The translations under genes were made by a program, and so were the position numbers. Shown here in pieces: positions 50,973 to 60,184 of a stretch of 64,000 nucleotides of DNA. The DNA is from GCA-016699835 sp964543905 (lineage in GTDB: Bacteria; Planctomycetota; Phycisphaerae; Phycisphaerales; UBA1924). The stretch spans positions 1-64,000 of the forward strand of contig CAZIZO010000016.1 of the NCBI GenBank assembly GCA_964543905.1. The letters run 5' to 3'. How positions within the stretch are numbered: the first letter of the stretch is position 1; each line of letters opens with the position of its first letter. Under the pieces are notes generated by a model. It was not told the origin of the DNA. It saw nothing but the letters and a program-made list of their open reading frames with translations, and ran no database searches.

Positions 50973-52493
50973 ATGCCCAAGGACGCGACCCAATCCTCTT
51001 CTCGGCCCCTCGGGCCCTCGGACCGCGCGACGATCGAGCGGCCCACGCCTGTTCGCCAACTCCTCCACGTCGCACGCATCATCTTCGTCGGCGCCCGCAG
51101 AAACCAGATACCTCGGATGGCGGCCGCCCTTTCTTTCCGGACCATCTTCGGGCTGATCCCGACGATCGTCGTCGGGCTTGCCGTGCTCGGCGCGTTCAGT
51201 TCCCCGCAAGATCGCAGCGCCAAGATCCAGGACCTGATCAAACTTGCCGGGTTTGATCGGATCGAAGTGCGCGACGTGCCGCGTGTGCCGGATGAGGCGG
51301 ATTTCTTCGAGGGCGGCCCCCCCCCAATACACTCGCCCCCGGGCGACGTTTCGAGTGGCAACTCACTCCCCCCGCGGGGCGAGGGGGTGGCGAAGTGGGT
51401 TGAAGACCTGATCCGGCGCGTCGATAGGATCAACTTCGGCGCGATCTCGATCATCGGCCTCGCCACGCTCCTCTACGCCGCACTCGCGATGGTTGTCGAG
51501 ATCGAGAAGGCGTTCAACCAGATCTACCTCGCGCCCAACGGGCGCTCGTGGGCACGCCGAATCCCTCGCTACTGGACCCTCATCACCCTCGGGGGCGTGG
51601 GGCTGTTTGTCACCTTTGCCGCCCAGGGGTACATCATGGGCAGCATCGACAAGATCGGCTTCGTCAACGAGCACGGGCTGCGCGAGTTGACCTCCAAGGC
51701 CCTTGGGTATGGGTTCACGGTCGGGATCAGCACGCTGATGTTCTTCATCATCTACACCACCGTCCCGAACACCCGCGTGCGGGCCGGGCCCGCCATCATC
51801 GGCGCGATCACCGCCGCCGTCGCCTGGGAGGCGGGCAAGTGGGGCTTTGGCGAGTACATTCGCATGTCGCTGAGTTACGCGCGCCTGTACGGCTCGCTCG
51901 CCCTCCTCCCGCTCTTTCTCATGTGGGTCTACGTCACCTGGTTTATCGTCCTGCTTGGTCTCCAGTTCGCGCAGGCCATCCAGGCGTATGGAACCGCGAA
52001 GGCCGAGGGGCTCACCCTCTCGGTCCTCGGCACGCTGGGACTTCTCTCGGACGAAGAGGAACGCCGACGCACGCGCCAGCCCGTGGTGGACCCCGCGTCG
52101 ATCCTCGTCGTCGCCGCCGAGATCGCACGCCGATTCGCGGTCGGCAAGCCCAGCGATCACAGCACGCTGCATGAAGCCACGGGCGTCGACGAGCGCGTGA
52201 TCGCCGACATGCTCGAACGCCTCTCGGACGCGGGTATCCTCCACCGCCTATCGGGCGGTGAGCAGGAGGGCACGTACGCGCTCAGCAAGCCGCCCGAGGC
52301 GATCTCGGCGATCGAGGTTTTGAGGATCGGAGAGTCGCTGTCGGGCGTGGATCGCGACCACGCGCTCCCCCTGCTGCGAGAGTTGAACGACGCTCGCAAC
52401 GCCAGAATCCAAGGGCGGACGCTGGCCGAACTTGTTCCTACCCAACCCGACGGGAGCAACTCCGCCAGGCTCGCGACCCCGACCCCGGCGTGA
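50973..52493 (+). CDS. YihY/BrkB-family membrane protein with C-terminal winged-helix region
   Basis: A 506-residue membrane protein formerly called RNase BN-like. The family motifs are RNQIPRMAAALSFRTIFGLIP, AISIIGLATLLYAALAMVVEIEKAFNQIY, GRSWARRIPRYWTLITLGG, TVPNTRVRAGPAIIGAITAA and YARLYGSLALLPLFLMWVYV. An insertion of about 50 residues (about 100-150), rich in Pro, Gly and Ser, precedes the first core helices. Residues about 390-470 are cytoplasmic and look like a winged helix (SDHSTLHEATGVDERVIADML). The function is unknown; the family is thought to be a transport or lipid-related protein. It is 11 bp after the pseudouridine synthase gene. Confidence 0.87.
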   Translation: MPKDATQSSSRPLGPSDRATIERPTPVRQLLHVARIIFVGARRNQIPRMAAALSFRTIFGLIPTIVVGLAVLGAFSSPQDRSAKIQDLIKLAGFDRIEVRDVPRVPDEADFFEGGPPPIHSPPGDVSSGNSLPPRGEGVAKWVEDLIRRVDRINFGAISIIGLATLLYAALAMVVEIEKAFNQIYLAPNGRSWARRIPRYWTLITLGGVGLFVTFAAQGYIMGSIDKIGFVNEHGLRELTSKALGYGFTVGISTLMFFIIYTTVPNTRVRAGPAIIGAITAAVAWEAGKWGFGEYIRMSLSYARLYGSLALLPLFLMWVYVTWFIVLLGLQFAQAIQAYGTAKAEGLTLSVLGTLGLLSDEEERRRTRQPVVDPASILVVAAEIARRFAVGKPSDHSTLHEATGVDERVIADMLERLSDAGILHRLSGGEQEGTYALSKPPEAISAIEVLRIGESLSGVDRDHALPLLRELNDARNARIQGRTLAELVPTQPDGSNSARLATPTPA

Positions 52494-52542
52494 TGTGTCT
52501 TCGCTACTATTGTTCTGACGAACGGAAAGGAACGATCCACGC

Positions 52543-53106
52543 ATGGGCCTCGAATCCGCCATCCACGCCGACGGCTTTGTCACGACACAACTCCAGCGCG
52601 TCGTCAACTGGGCGCGTCGAAGTTCCCTCTGGCCCATGCCGTTCGCGACCGCCTGCTGCGGGATCGAACTGATGGCCACCGCCTGCTCCCGCTTCGACCT
52701 CGCCCGCTTTGGCGCGGAGGTGATGCGGTTCAGCCCGCGCCAGGCCGACCTCCTCATCGTCGCGGGTCGCATCGGAATCAAGACGATGCCCGTCCTCCAG
52801 CGGATCTACGAGCAGATGCCCGAGCCCAAGTGGGTGATTTCCATGGGAGCCTGCGCGTCCACCGGCGGCGTGTTCGACACCTATGCCGTGGTCCAGGGCT
52901 GCGACCAATACATTCCCGTCGATGTCTACGTCCCGGGCTGCCCGCCTCGCCCGGAGCAACTCATCGAGGGCGTCATGGCGATCCAGCGCCACATCGACCA
53001 GGAAGGCCTCCCTCCCCCGGGCGGCAAGCGAGCGCCGCTCGGGATCGCCATCCAGCCCACGCACGTGCCCAGGCCGGCGCCCGTTGGACTGACCGTCGGC
53101 GCGTGA
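52543..53106 (+). CDS. nuoB: NADH-quinone oxidoreductase subunit B (NuoB)
   Basis: The 187-residue product holds the ligands of iron-sulfur cluster N2 of complex I: the tandem Cys38-Cys39 (ATACCGIELM), Cys104 (SMGACASTGG) and Cys133 (YVPGCPPRPEQL). The length is typical. Other complex I genes are not near: its neighbours are YihY and PsuG. In many bacteria NuoB is in one large operon, so this copy is separated from it, as sometimes seen in Planctomycetes. AAAGGAA precedes the ATG. It might also be a NuoB-type small subunit of a related hydrogenase-like complex. Confidence 0.93.
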   Translation: MGLESAIHADGFVTTQLQRVVNWARRSSLWPMPFATACCGIELMATACSRFDLARFGAEVMRFSPRQADLLIVAGRIGIKTMPVLQRIYEQMPEPKWVISMGACASTGGVFDTYAVVQGCDQYIPVDVYVPGCPPRPEQLIEGVMAIQRHIDQEGLPPPGGKRAPLGIAIQPTHVPRPAPVGLTVGA

Positions 53107-53127
53107 GGCGTCCTTCTACGCTTCCGC

Positions 53128-54000
53128 ATGAACTTCATCAGCCGCGCCGGGCCCAACGCCATTGCGCTCGAGACCACGCTGCTCATCCATGGCGTTCCGA
53201 CGGGCGAGGCCGCACCCCTCGCTCGGGAACTCGAAGAGATCGCTCGCGCCCACGGCGCTTCCCCGGCGCTCGTCGGGGTCTTTCGCGGCATCCCCACGAT
53301 CGGACTCCGCGACGACGAACTCGCCGAGATGCTCGACGCCCGCACGGTCGAGAAGGCCAACACCGCGAACCTCGGCCTCTACCTTCATCGCCACGCCCAC
53401 GCCGCGACCACCGTGGCCACGACCATGGAACTCGCCGCCCTTGCGGGGGTGCCCATCTTCGCGACGGGCGGCCTGGGCGGCGTCCACCGCGGGTACGCCG
53501 ACCGGCTCGACATCAGCGCCGACCTCGCCGCGTTCACCCGCTTTCCCGTCGCCGTCGTCACCAGCGGCGTCAAATCGCTCCTGGACGTCGCCTCCACCCG
53601 AGAACTCCTCGAAACACTCGGGGTGCCCGTCGTCGGCTTCCAAACCGATCGCTTCCCCGCCTTTTACTTGCGCGACGGGGGCGTCGGCGTGGATGCTCGA
53701 TTCGATGACGTCTACGACCTCGCTCGCTTCGTGCATGACGAACTGGCTCGGACAAAGCGCGGCATCGTCATCGCCAATCCCATCCCCCACGCCGAAGAGA
53801 TCAACGAGGGGGACTGGAAGCACTGGCTGACGGCCGCGGTGGGGAAGGCCAAGAGCGCGGGGGCCGAAGGCCGAGACGTCACGCCAAGTGTGCTGAGCGA
53901 ACTGCATCGCATCTCCGAGGGACGAACGCTGCGGGCGAATCTGGCGCTCGTCCGCAGCAACGTCGCCCTGGCCGCTCGTGTGCGAGCGGCGATGCCCTGA
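53128..54000 (+). CDS. psuG: Pseudouridine-5'-phosphate glycosidase
   Basis: PsuG splits pseudouridine 5'-phosphate to uracil and ribose 5-phosphate, completing salvage of modified nucleosides. The 290-residue product has the family core: NAIALETTLLIHGVP, VFRGIPTIGLRDDEL, TTVATTMELAALAGVPIFATGGLGGVHRG, the catalytic Lys region VVTSGVKSLLDVASTRELLETLGV, FQTDRFPAFYLRDGG and IVIANPIP. The usual partner PsuK kinase is not adjacent. It starts 21 bp after nuoB and may be co-transcribed with it. A pseudouridine synthase gene lies two genes upstream, which may be chance. Confidence 0.95.
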   Translation: MNFISRAGPNAIALETTLLIHGVPTGEAAPLARELEEIARAHGASPALVGVFRGIPTIGLRDDELAEMLDARTVEKANTANLGLYLHRHAHAATTVATTMELAALAGVPIFATGGLGGVHRGYADRLDISADLAAFTRFPVAVVTSGVKSLLDVASTRELLETLGVPVVGFQTDRFPAFYLRDGGVGVDARFDDVYDLARFVHDELARTKRGIVIANPIPHAEEINEGDWKHWLTAAVGKAKSAGAEGRDVTPSVLSELHRISEGRTLRANLALVRSNVALAARVRAAMP

Positions 54001-54025
54001 AGAGACCTACTTTGAGACGAGGCGT

Positions 54026-54060
54026 CAAAAAGTCACAAGCCTCGGCGTGGCCGAGGCTTG
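54026..54060 (-). terminator. Intrinsic terminator after tRNA-Asp
   Basis: An 11-bp perfect stem, CAAGCCTCGGC (54036-54046) with GCCGAGGCTTG (54050-54060), has a GTG loop. On the minus strand it is followed by TGACTTTTTG. It ends the tRNA transcript. Confidence 0.85.
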
Positions 54061-54066
54061 CGTCAA

Positions 54067-54140
<74 letters not shown>

Positions 54141-54236
54141 TCGGAGGGACGCCGCCCAGGAACTTTCGCTCCTGAACGGGCTTAGACGGTAGGCAAACAG
54201 CCCCGCCGGTCAAGCGATACGACCGGCCTGAAGAGA

Positions 54237-54455
54237 CTACTTCTTGATGGCGGGCGCGTCCTTGAACGCGATGCTCCCGGGCTTCTGGATGCCCCAGAAG
54301 TTGCCGTCCACGCCGACCTTGCTGCCGGCGGTCCACATGACAAAGCAAGCGACGGCGAGGGAGATCACGGCGACCCCCATCATGGCGGTGAAGATATCGG
54401 GTGTGGCCGAACGCTTGCCGCGCATCCCACCCATCTGCATTCCGAACTGGCTCAT
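54237..54455 (-). CDS. Small single-helix membrane protein
   Basis: A 72-residue protein with GGAGA before the ATG at 54455. A cytoplasmic N-terminus (MSQFGMQMGGMRGKRSATPD) is followed by one transmembrane helix at about 20-43 (DIFTAMMGVAVISLAVACFVMW). A short outer tail follows (AGSKVGVDGNFWGIQKPGSI). No family is recognised. It is 57 bp downstream of the coiled-coil membrane protein and likely co-transcribed. Its function may relate to that protein. Confidence 0.65.
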   Translation of the reverse strand: MSQFGMQMGGMRGKRSATPDIFTAMMGVAVISLAVACFVMWTAGSKVGVDGNFWGIQKPGSIAFKDAPAIKK

Positions 54456-54512
54456 GGCAATCTCCGAATCGGGCGCGTCGGGCCTTCGCCCGCGTGCCGG
54501 AGGGTGGATGGA

Positions 54513-55376
54513 TTACTGGCGGGTGAGGGACGAGACGATCTGGTCACCCTTCTGGGCATTGAGGCCCGCCGCGGCGGTCTTGACCTTCGCGATCGAGAAC
54601 TTCAGATCGGTCTTGATCACCTGGAGTTTCGCGACGAAGCGGTCCCCGCGGACCACGTAGAAGTACATGTTGTCCGTCACGCCGTTGTTCGAGCCGACGC
54701 TGATCTGCACCAGAGGGTCGCCCGAGGCGGGATCGCGCTGGACGTCGTCCACGGCACCCGTGATGAGGAAGCGGGCGTCAAAGCCCGAATCCTTGAGCGT
54801 CGCGGAGGTGTCGGCGATGGCGCCCGCGTTCCCCGACGTGCCGCGGAGGCCCGTGAGTTCTTCCTGCAACGCGCGAACGCTCTGCTGCAGGACGTTGCGC
54901 TGGGACTCGACGTCGGCCAGGCGCTCTTCCAGTTCGAGCCGCTGGGTGCGATAGGCGATCTCGTTCTTTCGCAGCCCCGTGACTTCTTCGCGGTAACTAT
55001 TGATGAGCGTCTGCATGGTCTTGACGCTCTCGCTCAACTCGGCGATCTTGGATTGGATCGTGTCCCGAGCGTCCTGGGCCTTGGTCTTCTCGCCCAGGAG
55101 CGAGGTCCGTTCGAGTTGAAGGTTGGCGATCTGCGCCTGCTTCGCCGCGATCTCCGCGGTCTTCGCGCTGATCGACTCTTGCAGCGTGCCCTTCTCGGTC
55201 TGCCAGATCGCCTGCTGGGCGCCGAGGGCGGCCACGGCGGCCTGGCGCTCCGCGCGCTCCGCGACGAAGTCGGCCTGGATCTGGTTCGTGTTGGCGGCGT
55301 ACGCGATCACCAGCGCCGACAGGAACACGCTGAGAAGGGCCGCGAGGATGATCAGAACTTTCGTAAGGCCGTGCAC
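54513..55376 (-). CDS. Membrane-anchored coiled-coil protein
   Basis: A 287-residue protein. An N-terminal membrane helix (TKVLIILAALLSVFLSALVIAY) is followed by about 150 residues of strong heptad-rich coiled coil (for example KTAEIAAKQAQIANLQLER and ESVKTMQTLINSYREEVTGL). The last 100 residues form a small beta-rich domain, GAVDDVQRDPASGDPLVQIS and NMYFYVVRGDRFVAKLQVIKTD. The layout resembles a periplasmic spacer with a terminal head. I do not recognise the family, but the arrangement with the small membrane protein downstream suggests a two-gene unit. Confidence 0.75.
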   Translation of the reverse strand: MHGLTKVLIILAALLSVFLSALVIAYAANTNQIQADFVAERAERQAAVAALGAQQAIWQTEKGTLQESISAKTAEIAAKQAQIANLQLERTSLLGEKTKAQDARDTIQSKIAELSESVKTMQTLINSYREEVTGLRKNEIAYRTQRLELEERLADVESQRNVLQQSVRALQEELTGLRGTSGNAGAIADTSATLKDSGFDARFLITGAVDDVQRDPASGDPLVQISVGSNNGVTDNMYFYVVRGDRFVAKLQVIKTDLKFSIAKVKTAAAGLNAQKGDQIVSSLTRQ

Positions 55377-55660
55377 GTTTGACTCCTATGGGCCATCTGG
55401 CCCGTCCAAGCCGCGGGTCGCGCGATTCCACATCGTTCCGGATGCCGGAGAAGGTCGCCCTCCCCACCGAGAAGGGCTCCCAAGCACATCCGATTCGCGT
55501 GGAAAACGCGACGGTTCGACCCAATCCGCCGTCCATTCGACGATTCGGGGGGGTACAGCCTACGCGATTTCGCGCCGAAATGCCAGTGCCCCTGTCGCTT
55601 GTCCGGAATCTCTTTTTCGTCTCCCGGTCTCTTCCAGACCGGACATCCCTTCCAAGCCCC

Positions 55661-56758
55661 TTACCGCTGTTGCCCGATCGGCGTCAATCCGGTCGCGCCG
55701 ATGCGAAGGACGGCGCTTGCCGCCGACACCCGCACCACCCCCGAAGGATCGTCCATCAACGTCGCCAACTTTCCAAGGTTTCGGGAGAGCGCCGTCTCAC
55801 CGTAGACGTGCGCGGCCTGGGCCCGCACCGCGGGATTTCGATCCGCGACGTACTCATCCGCGATGAAATCCCCCTGGTTCATACCCATTCGCGCCAGCGC
55901 CGCCGCGACGGCCAGACGGACTTCCGCCGGCATGGTCCGCCCGCGCGTGTCTTTGCGTGCCGAGAGATAGACGAGGTTTGGAATCGACTCCCGATCGCGG
56001 AGTTGTCCGAGAATCTGCACCGCCAGCGCGGTGGCTTCCAGGTCCCCGGGCTGCGACGGATAGAGCGCCGCGCGGAGGGTGTTCAACTGGCTCGAATCAC
56101 CAAGTTTGACCATGGCCTCGGCGACCTGCAACTGGAGCAACTTGTACTCGCTCTCGCTCGCCTGGCTGATCGGTCGCCGGGCCGCGTCCTTGAGCAGCGC
56201 CACGGCCGACGGATCGCCCAACTCGCCCAGGATGAACGCCGCGTGCGATCTCACCCGCGAGGACGGGTCCGTGAGCAAGGCCGTGCCTAACGGTGTGCGA
56301 TCCGCGTTCAGCCCGTTCTTGCAGAGCGCGAAAATTCCCGCGCACGAGACATAGGGCGAGGGATCGAGCGCGAGCGTGCGCGTCTCTTCGGCCAGCGCGG
56401 GCAGGGGCGCTCGACCCACGGTCATCGCCGCCACGCTGCGAACACCCACGTTCTCATCCCGAAGCGCCCGGGCGACAACGGCTTGCGCCCGGGCGGGCGC
56501 CAGCGTCAGCCCTTCGATCGCGTTCGCGCGGATCGCGGGGTCCGTGTCGCTCGCCGCGCGCTCCAGGAGCCCCAGGGCTCGTTCTCGCAACTCCGCCGCG
56601 GCCAGCGCGCCCATCGGCGGCGCTTCCGCCACCCCCGACGGAGGCGGCGACGAACCCGCCGGGCGGGCCCCCGACCGGCCACTCCCACACCCCACCGCCA
56701 CGAGCGTGAGGCACGCGACCCCAACCACGGCCATCTTCTGCGTCGTCATTCGCGGCAT
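55661..56758 (-). CDS. HEAT-repeat lipoprotein
   Basis: A 365-residue lipoprotein. The start is set at the ATG at 56758 (MPRMTTQKMAVVGVACLTLV); an AAAGGA site precedes it. The lipobox is VAVGC, with Cys24. After a Gly/Ser/Pro-rich linker, the rest is a series of HEAT or PBS-lyase-type repeats, such as DPAIRANAIEGLTLAPA, DENVGVRSVAAMTVGR, SRVRSHAAFILGELGDPSAV and DPSGVVRVSAASAVLRIG. Such scaffolds bind other proteins. It lies 84 bp downstream of the apolipoprotein N-acyltransferase gene on the same strand, whose enzyme would acylate it. Confidence 0.82.
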   Translation of the reverse strand: MPRMTTQKMAVVGVACLTLVAVGCGSGRSGARPAGSSPPPSGVAEAPPMGALAAAELRERALGLLERAASDTDPAIRANAIEGLTLAPARAQAVVARALRDENVGVRSVAAMTVGRAPLPALAEETRTLALDPSPYVSCAGIFALCKNGLNADRTPLGTALLTDPSSRVRSHAAFILGELGDPSAVALLKDAARRPISQASESEYKLLQLQVAEAMVKLGDSSQLNTLRAALYPSQPGDLEATALAVQILGQLRDRESIPNLVYLSARKDTRGRTMPAEVRLAVAAALARMGMNQGDFIADEYVADRNPAVRAQAAHVYGETALSRNLGKLATLMDDPSGVVRVSAASAVLRIGATGLTPIGQQR

Positions 56759-56842
56759 GATCGTCCTTTCGAGCCTCCACAAACGTAGGGATGAGCGGCC
56801 GACGGCATTTCGGCACCGCACCTGATCCTTTTCCACCTCACT

Positions 56843-58546
56843 TCATCCTTTCCTTCCAGCGGTCCTCGGCATCACACCCAGCACGAGCACCAACCCCGCC
56901 CCTCCCAGAGCGCCCCACTGGAAGATGGGCCCCACCCGTCCATAGACGGTCGAGCCTGTGCCGAGGTTCACCGTGCCCGTCAGAACGCCGCCGACCCTGG
57001 TCGATCGCTGCTCCTGATCGACACCGGCCTTCACGATCTTTCCTGTGGCGTCGATGTGCGCCGAGATGCCCGTGTTCGCGGCACGGATCGTGGGGGTCGC
57101 GGTCTCCAGGCTGCGCCACCGCGTCACCTGCAGATGCTGCTCACGTCCGAAATCACACCAGGCAAACCACCCGTCGTTGGTGCCGTTCACCATCACGCTC
57201 GCACGCCGACGACCGTCGTCGTCGTACACCATCCGTCGGCAGTGGTCCGACCGGGTCACTTCAAAGCAGATGGGCGACACGACGTTCACGGGCGACGCCC
57301 CGCCGGCCCTGGGCACGCGCAACACCATGCGCTCTCGCCCTCGCCCGAGATCGAACGACATCCCCCTCGCGCCCACGGCCACCACCTGCCGCTTGAGCCA
57401 AGGCCAATGCTCGATGTACGGCATGAACTCCCCGAACGGCGTCAAGAGCATCTTGTCATACCTGGGCGTTTTCACCTCTCCGCCCGCCACGAGATAGACA
57501 CTGTTGAAACGCTCCCCGCGCACGATGTCCATGCTCCCGTCCGACCTCGGCGTCGCGCGGAATCCCTCCAACCCTTCCTCTCCAATCAGCATCGGGATGT
57601 CCAGAGCCGCCTGGATTGCCAAGAGTCGATCGGCAAACGCCGACATCGCCAGTCGCTTCTCGGCCCCGCTCGCGTCCCGCACCGGCAGTGTCACTCCATA
57701 CCGCCTCAACTGCTCCACGACACTCGGTTCGATCGAAATGCCCGGCATCATGGTCTCCGGCAACACGATCACTTCGGGGCGGGGCGTGCCGGCCGCCGCT
57801 CGCTCGATCAAGCCTTCAAACTCCCGCCAGTCCTCGACCTCCAACTCCAGCGTCCAATCCAACTTGTTGTCCTGCGGGACATTGGTCTGCAAGACCGCAA
57901 ACCTCCACGGTTCTCCCGGCACGATCGTCGGGCGGATCGCCCAAAGCCCGCCCCACGTCGCCAGCACCGCCACGAGCGCCCCGATCGACCACCGCTTCCG
58001 CCCACGCCGTGCGTCCACCACGCACGCCGCCGGGATCGCCGTGAGGAACGAGACGAAGTACCACCCGAGGAACGCGCCCGGGTTCGCGAAGACGGGCGAA
58101 TCGATCATCGGTTGCCCGAGAAAACCCCACGCATACCCCTCGAAGACGACCTCCCCCCTCGCCACCTCAAGACCCGCCCAGAGCAAGGGCGCCGCAAGGA
58201 CCATGGGCACCCGCGGCAAGCGGGCCGTCACCCGCAGCAGCGTCCAGACGAAGACCGTTGGATAGGACGCGAGCACGAGACACATGGGCAGATAGCCCAA
58301 GTCCGTCACCTCGTAGACCCACGCATTTTCGAAGAGATAGAAGGCCAGAGCGCCAAGCCCGGTCCACAGCGCCGTCCGCCACGGGCGGGCGCTCGATCCA
58401 CCCCCAATCCACATCAGCGGCAGCACCGCCGCGAACGCCGCGCCCCACCACCCGACCGGCGCGAACGCGACCGCGAAGAGCAACGAAAAGACGAGGCCGG
58501 CGCCGATGGCGCGACGCCGAGAAACAGGATGGTCCACCGCGAGCAC
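56843..58546 (-). CDS. lnt: Apolipoprotein N-acyltransferase
   Basis: A 567-residue polytopic inner-membrane enzyme that N-acylates the lipid-modified cysteine of lipoproteins. The N-terminal half has about six to seven helices, with FSLLFAVAFAPVGWWG near the start. The nitrilase-like periplasmic domain begins about residue 215 (FAVLQTNVPQDNKLDW). The catalytic triad is Glu264 (VIVLPETMMPG), Lys365 (RYDKMLLTPFGE) and Cys427 (VVSPICFEV). The length is longer than E. coli Lnt by about 55 residues. It is followed by a HEAT lipoprotein and preceded by ManA, with small gaps on the same strand. Confidence 0.93.
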   Translation of the reverse strand: MLAVDHPVSRRRAIGAGLVFSLLFAVAFAPVGWWGAAFAAVLPLMWIGGGSSARPWRTALWTGLGALAFYLFENAWVYEVTDLGYLPMCLVLASYPTVFVWTLLRVTARLPRVPMVLAAPLLWAGLEVARGEVVFEGYAWGFLGQPMIDSPVFANPGAFLGWYFVSFLTAIPAACVVDARRGRKRWSIGALVAVLATWGGLWAIRPTIVPGEPWRFAVLQTNVPQDNKLDWTLELEVEDWREFEGLIERAAAGTPRPEVIVLPETMMPGISIEPSVVEQLRRYGVTLPVRDASGAEKRLAMSAFADRLLAIQAALDIPMLIGEEGLEGFRATPRSDGSMDIVRGERFNSVYLVAGGEVKTPRYDKMLLTPFGEFMPYIEHWPWLKRQVVAVGARGMSFDLGRGRERMVLRVPRAGGASPVNVVSPICFEVTRSDHCRRMVYDDDGRRRASVMVNGTNDGWFAWCDFGREQHLQVTRWRSLETATPTIRAANTGISAHIDATGKIVKAGVDQEQRSTRVGGVLTGTVNLGTGSTVYGRVGPIFQWGALGGAGLVLVLGVMPRTAGRKG

Positions 58547-58585
58547 CCGAGAAGATAGCCGCGCGCCGGGCCGGGCGGCCTCGCA

Positions 58586-59572
58586 TCACACGATCGCGAG
58601 TAACACACGCCCGCTCATGGCGGGGTCGAACGTGGCCGACCCCGTCGCGGCCGGGATGAGGATCGTCGTGCCCATGCGGATCGGCGTCGCGCCCAAGTGC
58701 TCGGCATGCAACTCGCCCTCACCCGCGATGAGCATCGCCACCACGGCTCGCCCGGGTCGCGCCCAATCCATTCGCTTGCCCGTCTTCAGCACGTGCTCCT
58801 CGAGCGAGAACCGATCGGTCTTGACGTGCGTGATGCTCTCCTGCCCGCCGACCAGTTTGGTCGCGGACGGAGCACTCGACCACGCGATGCACTCCAGCGC
58901 CGGGCCGATGTGCAACTCCCGACCCAGTCTCCCCCAGTCGTCCACGCGAAACGTGGTGTCGCTGGGCGTCTGCACCTCCGCCACCAGGACCCCCGCCCCG
59001 AGCGCGTGCACCGTGCCACTGGGCAAGAAGTGGCACTCCCCGACCACCGCCGGGACCGCCACCAGATCGTCCACGGCCTTGCCCTCGCGCACCGTCCTCG
59101 CGAAACGGTCGCGCGTGACACCCGGCTTCACGCCCTTGTAGATCATCGACCGCGGGGCCGCATCGAGCACGTACCAGCATTCCGTCTTGACGTGCGCTCC
59201 TGGGTGCTTGGCCGCATACTCCGCGCTCGGGTGGACCTGCACCGACAGATTGTCGCGGGCGTCCAGATACTTGACCAAGAGCGGAAAGCCGCCAGATTTC
59301 CCGCTCGCCGAGCCGACCAGCGCGTCCCACCCCCAGTGCTGCAGCGCGTCATGGAGCGTCTGCCCCTTGAGCGCCCCATTCGCGATCACGCTGCGCTGCG
59401 CTCCCCCCCCCGCGCCGCCCTTGGACGTCTCGTCGAGGTCGGCGACCTCCCAACTCTCGCCGACATGCTCTCGCGGCTTCACCTTCTTGCCGAAGTGCAT
59501 GAGGCGGTCCCCGCCCCAGACCTTGGACAGCAGGATCGGCTCAAACGTCAGCGGGTATGGAAGAGAGTGCAC
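58586..59572 (-). CDS. manA: Mannose-6-phosphate isomerase, type I
   Basis: A 328-residue cupin enzyme that interconverts mannose 6-phosphate and fructose 6-phosphate. The zinc ligands are in the usual order: His114 (SVQVHPSAEY), Glu131 (KTECWYVL) and His189 (GTVHALGAG). The family start PLTFEPILLSKVWGGDRL is present, with GESWEVADLDE shortly after. The C-terminal cupin is retained (GEGELHAEHLGATPI). It lies on the same strand between the FabZ-like gene and Lnt, with gaps of about 40 bp, so they may share a transcript. Confidence 0.93.
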   Translation of the reverse strand: MHSLPYPLTFEPILLSKVWGGDRLMHFGKKVKPREHVGESWEVADLDETSKGGAGGGAQRSVIANGALKGQTLHDALQHWGWDALVGSASGKSGGFPLLVKYLDARDNLSVQVHPSAEYAAKHPGAHVKTECWYVLDAAPRSMIYKGVKPGVTRDRFARTVREGKAVDDLVAVPAVVGECHFLPSGTVHALGAGVLVAEVQTPSDTTFRVDDWGRLGRELHIGPALECIAWSSAPSATKLVGGQESITHVKTDRFSLEEHVLKTGKRMDWARPGRAVVAMLIAGEGELHAEHLGATPIRMGTTILIPAATGSATFDPAMSGRVLLAIV

Positions 59573-59611
59573 ACGGGATCGTACCCGCCGTTTGGAGCGC
59601 TCGATCCCGTG

Positions 59612-60184
59612 TCAGAGCGCCACGGGCAGTTCGGTCTTCATCCCCGTCAGGCGCGAGGCGAAGATCAGCCGATCTCCCACGACCCCCTGCACGTCGGCGA
59701 TGAAGCGACGATTCGTGAACTTGACCTCCTGGCACAGCACGTAGAAATCATCGCCCGGGACCACCATGTTCCGAAAGGCCGTGTCTTCGATGCGAAGGAA
59801 CGCGACGCCGCTGGGCGCCCCCTGGCGGAAGGTCCACTGCCAGCACGCCAGTTGCGCCGCTGTTTCGATCATGATCACGCCCGGGAGGATGGGCTTGCCG
59901 GGAAAGTGCCCCTTAACCCACCACTCGTCGTCACGGACGCGTCGCATCGCGACCGCCTGCCGTTGGTCCGGGGACATCCAGACGATGCGGTCGAGCAGCA
60001 TCATCTGGTCCCGATGTGGGATCCACTTCTCGATCTGCTCGCGCGGTTGCAGCACGGCGGCCCGATCGACGCCGCTGAGATCAAACAGCAAGCGACTTCC
60101 GGCCGCCGCGTCCGCGACGCCTCCTCCGGCGTCGGGGCCCGAGGCGGAGCGCATCGGGTTGCACTCAGGCCGATTTCCCGGCAT
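59612..60184 (-). CDS. FabZ/FabA-like 3-hydroxyacyl-ACP dehydratase (hotdog fold)
   Basis: A 190-residue hotdog protein from the ATG at 60184 (MPGNRPECNP), which has GGAG seven bases upstream; an alternative ATG is at 60154. The FabZ signature is IPHRDQMMLLDRIVWMSPDQ, then the active-site His region WWVKGHFPGKPILPGVIMIETAAQLA, with His and Glu. The C-terminus keeps FRNMVVPGDDF. The N-terminal extension of 40-50 residues is not typical of FabZ. It might serve fatty acid synthesis or a specialised lipid pathway. Its start overlaps the end of the Hc1 gene by 20 bases on the same strand, suggesting coupled translation. Confidence 0.83.
   Translation of the reverse strand: MPGNRPECNPMRSASGPDAGGGVADAAAGSRLLFDLSGVDRAAVLQPREQIEKWIPHRDQMMLLDRIVWMSPDQRQAVAMRRVRDDEWWVKGHFPGKPILPGVIMIETAAQLACWQWTFRQGAPSGVAFLRIEDTAFRNMVVPGDDFYVLCQEVKFTNRRFIADVQGVVGDRLIFASRLTGMKTELPVAL

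Noticed and set aside
51363..52244. Minus-strand frame of 293 codons over the YihY gene
   Set aside because: It is an antisense shadow of the YihY coding sequence; the plus-strand frame carries all family motifs.
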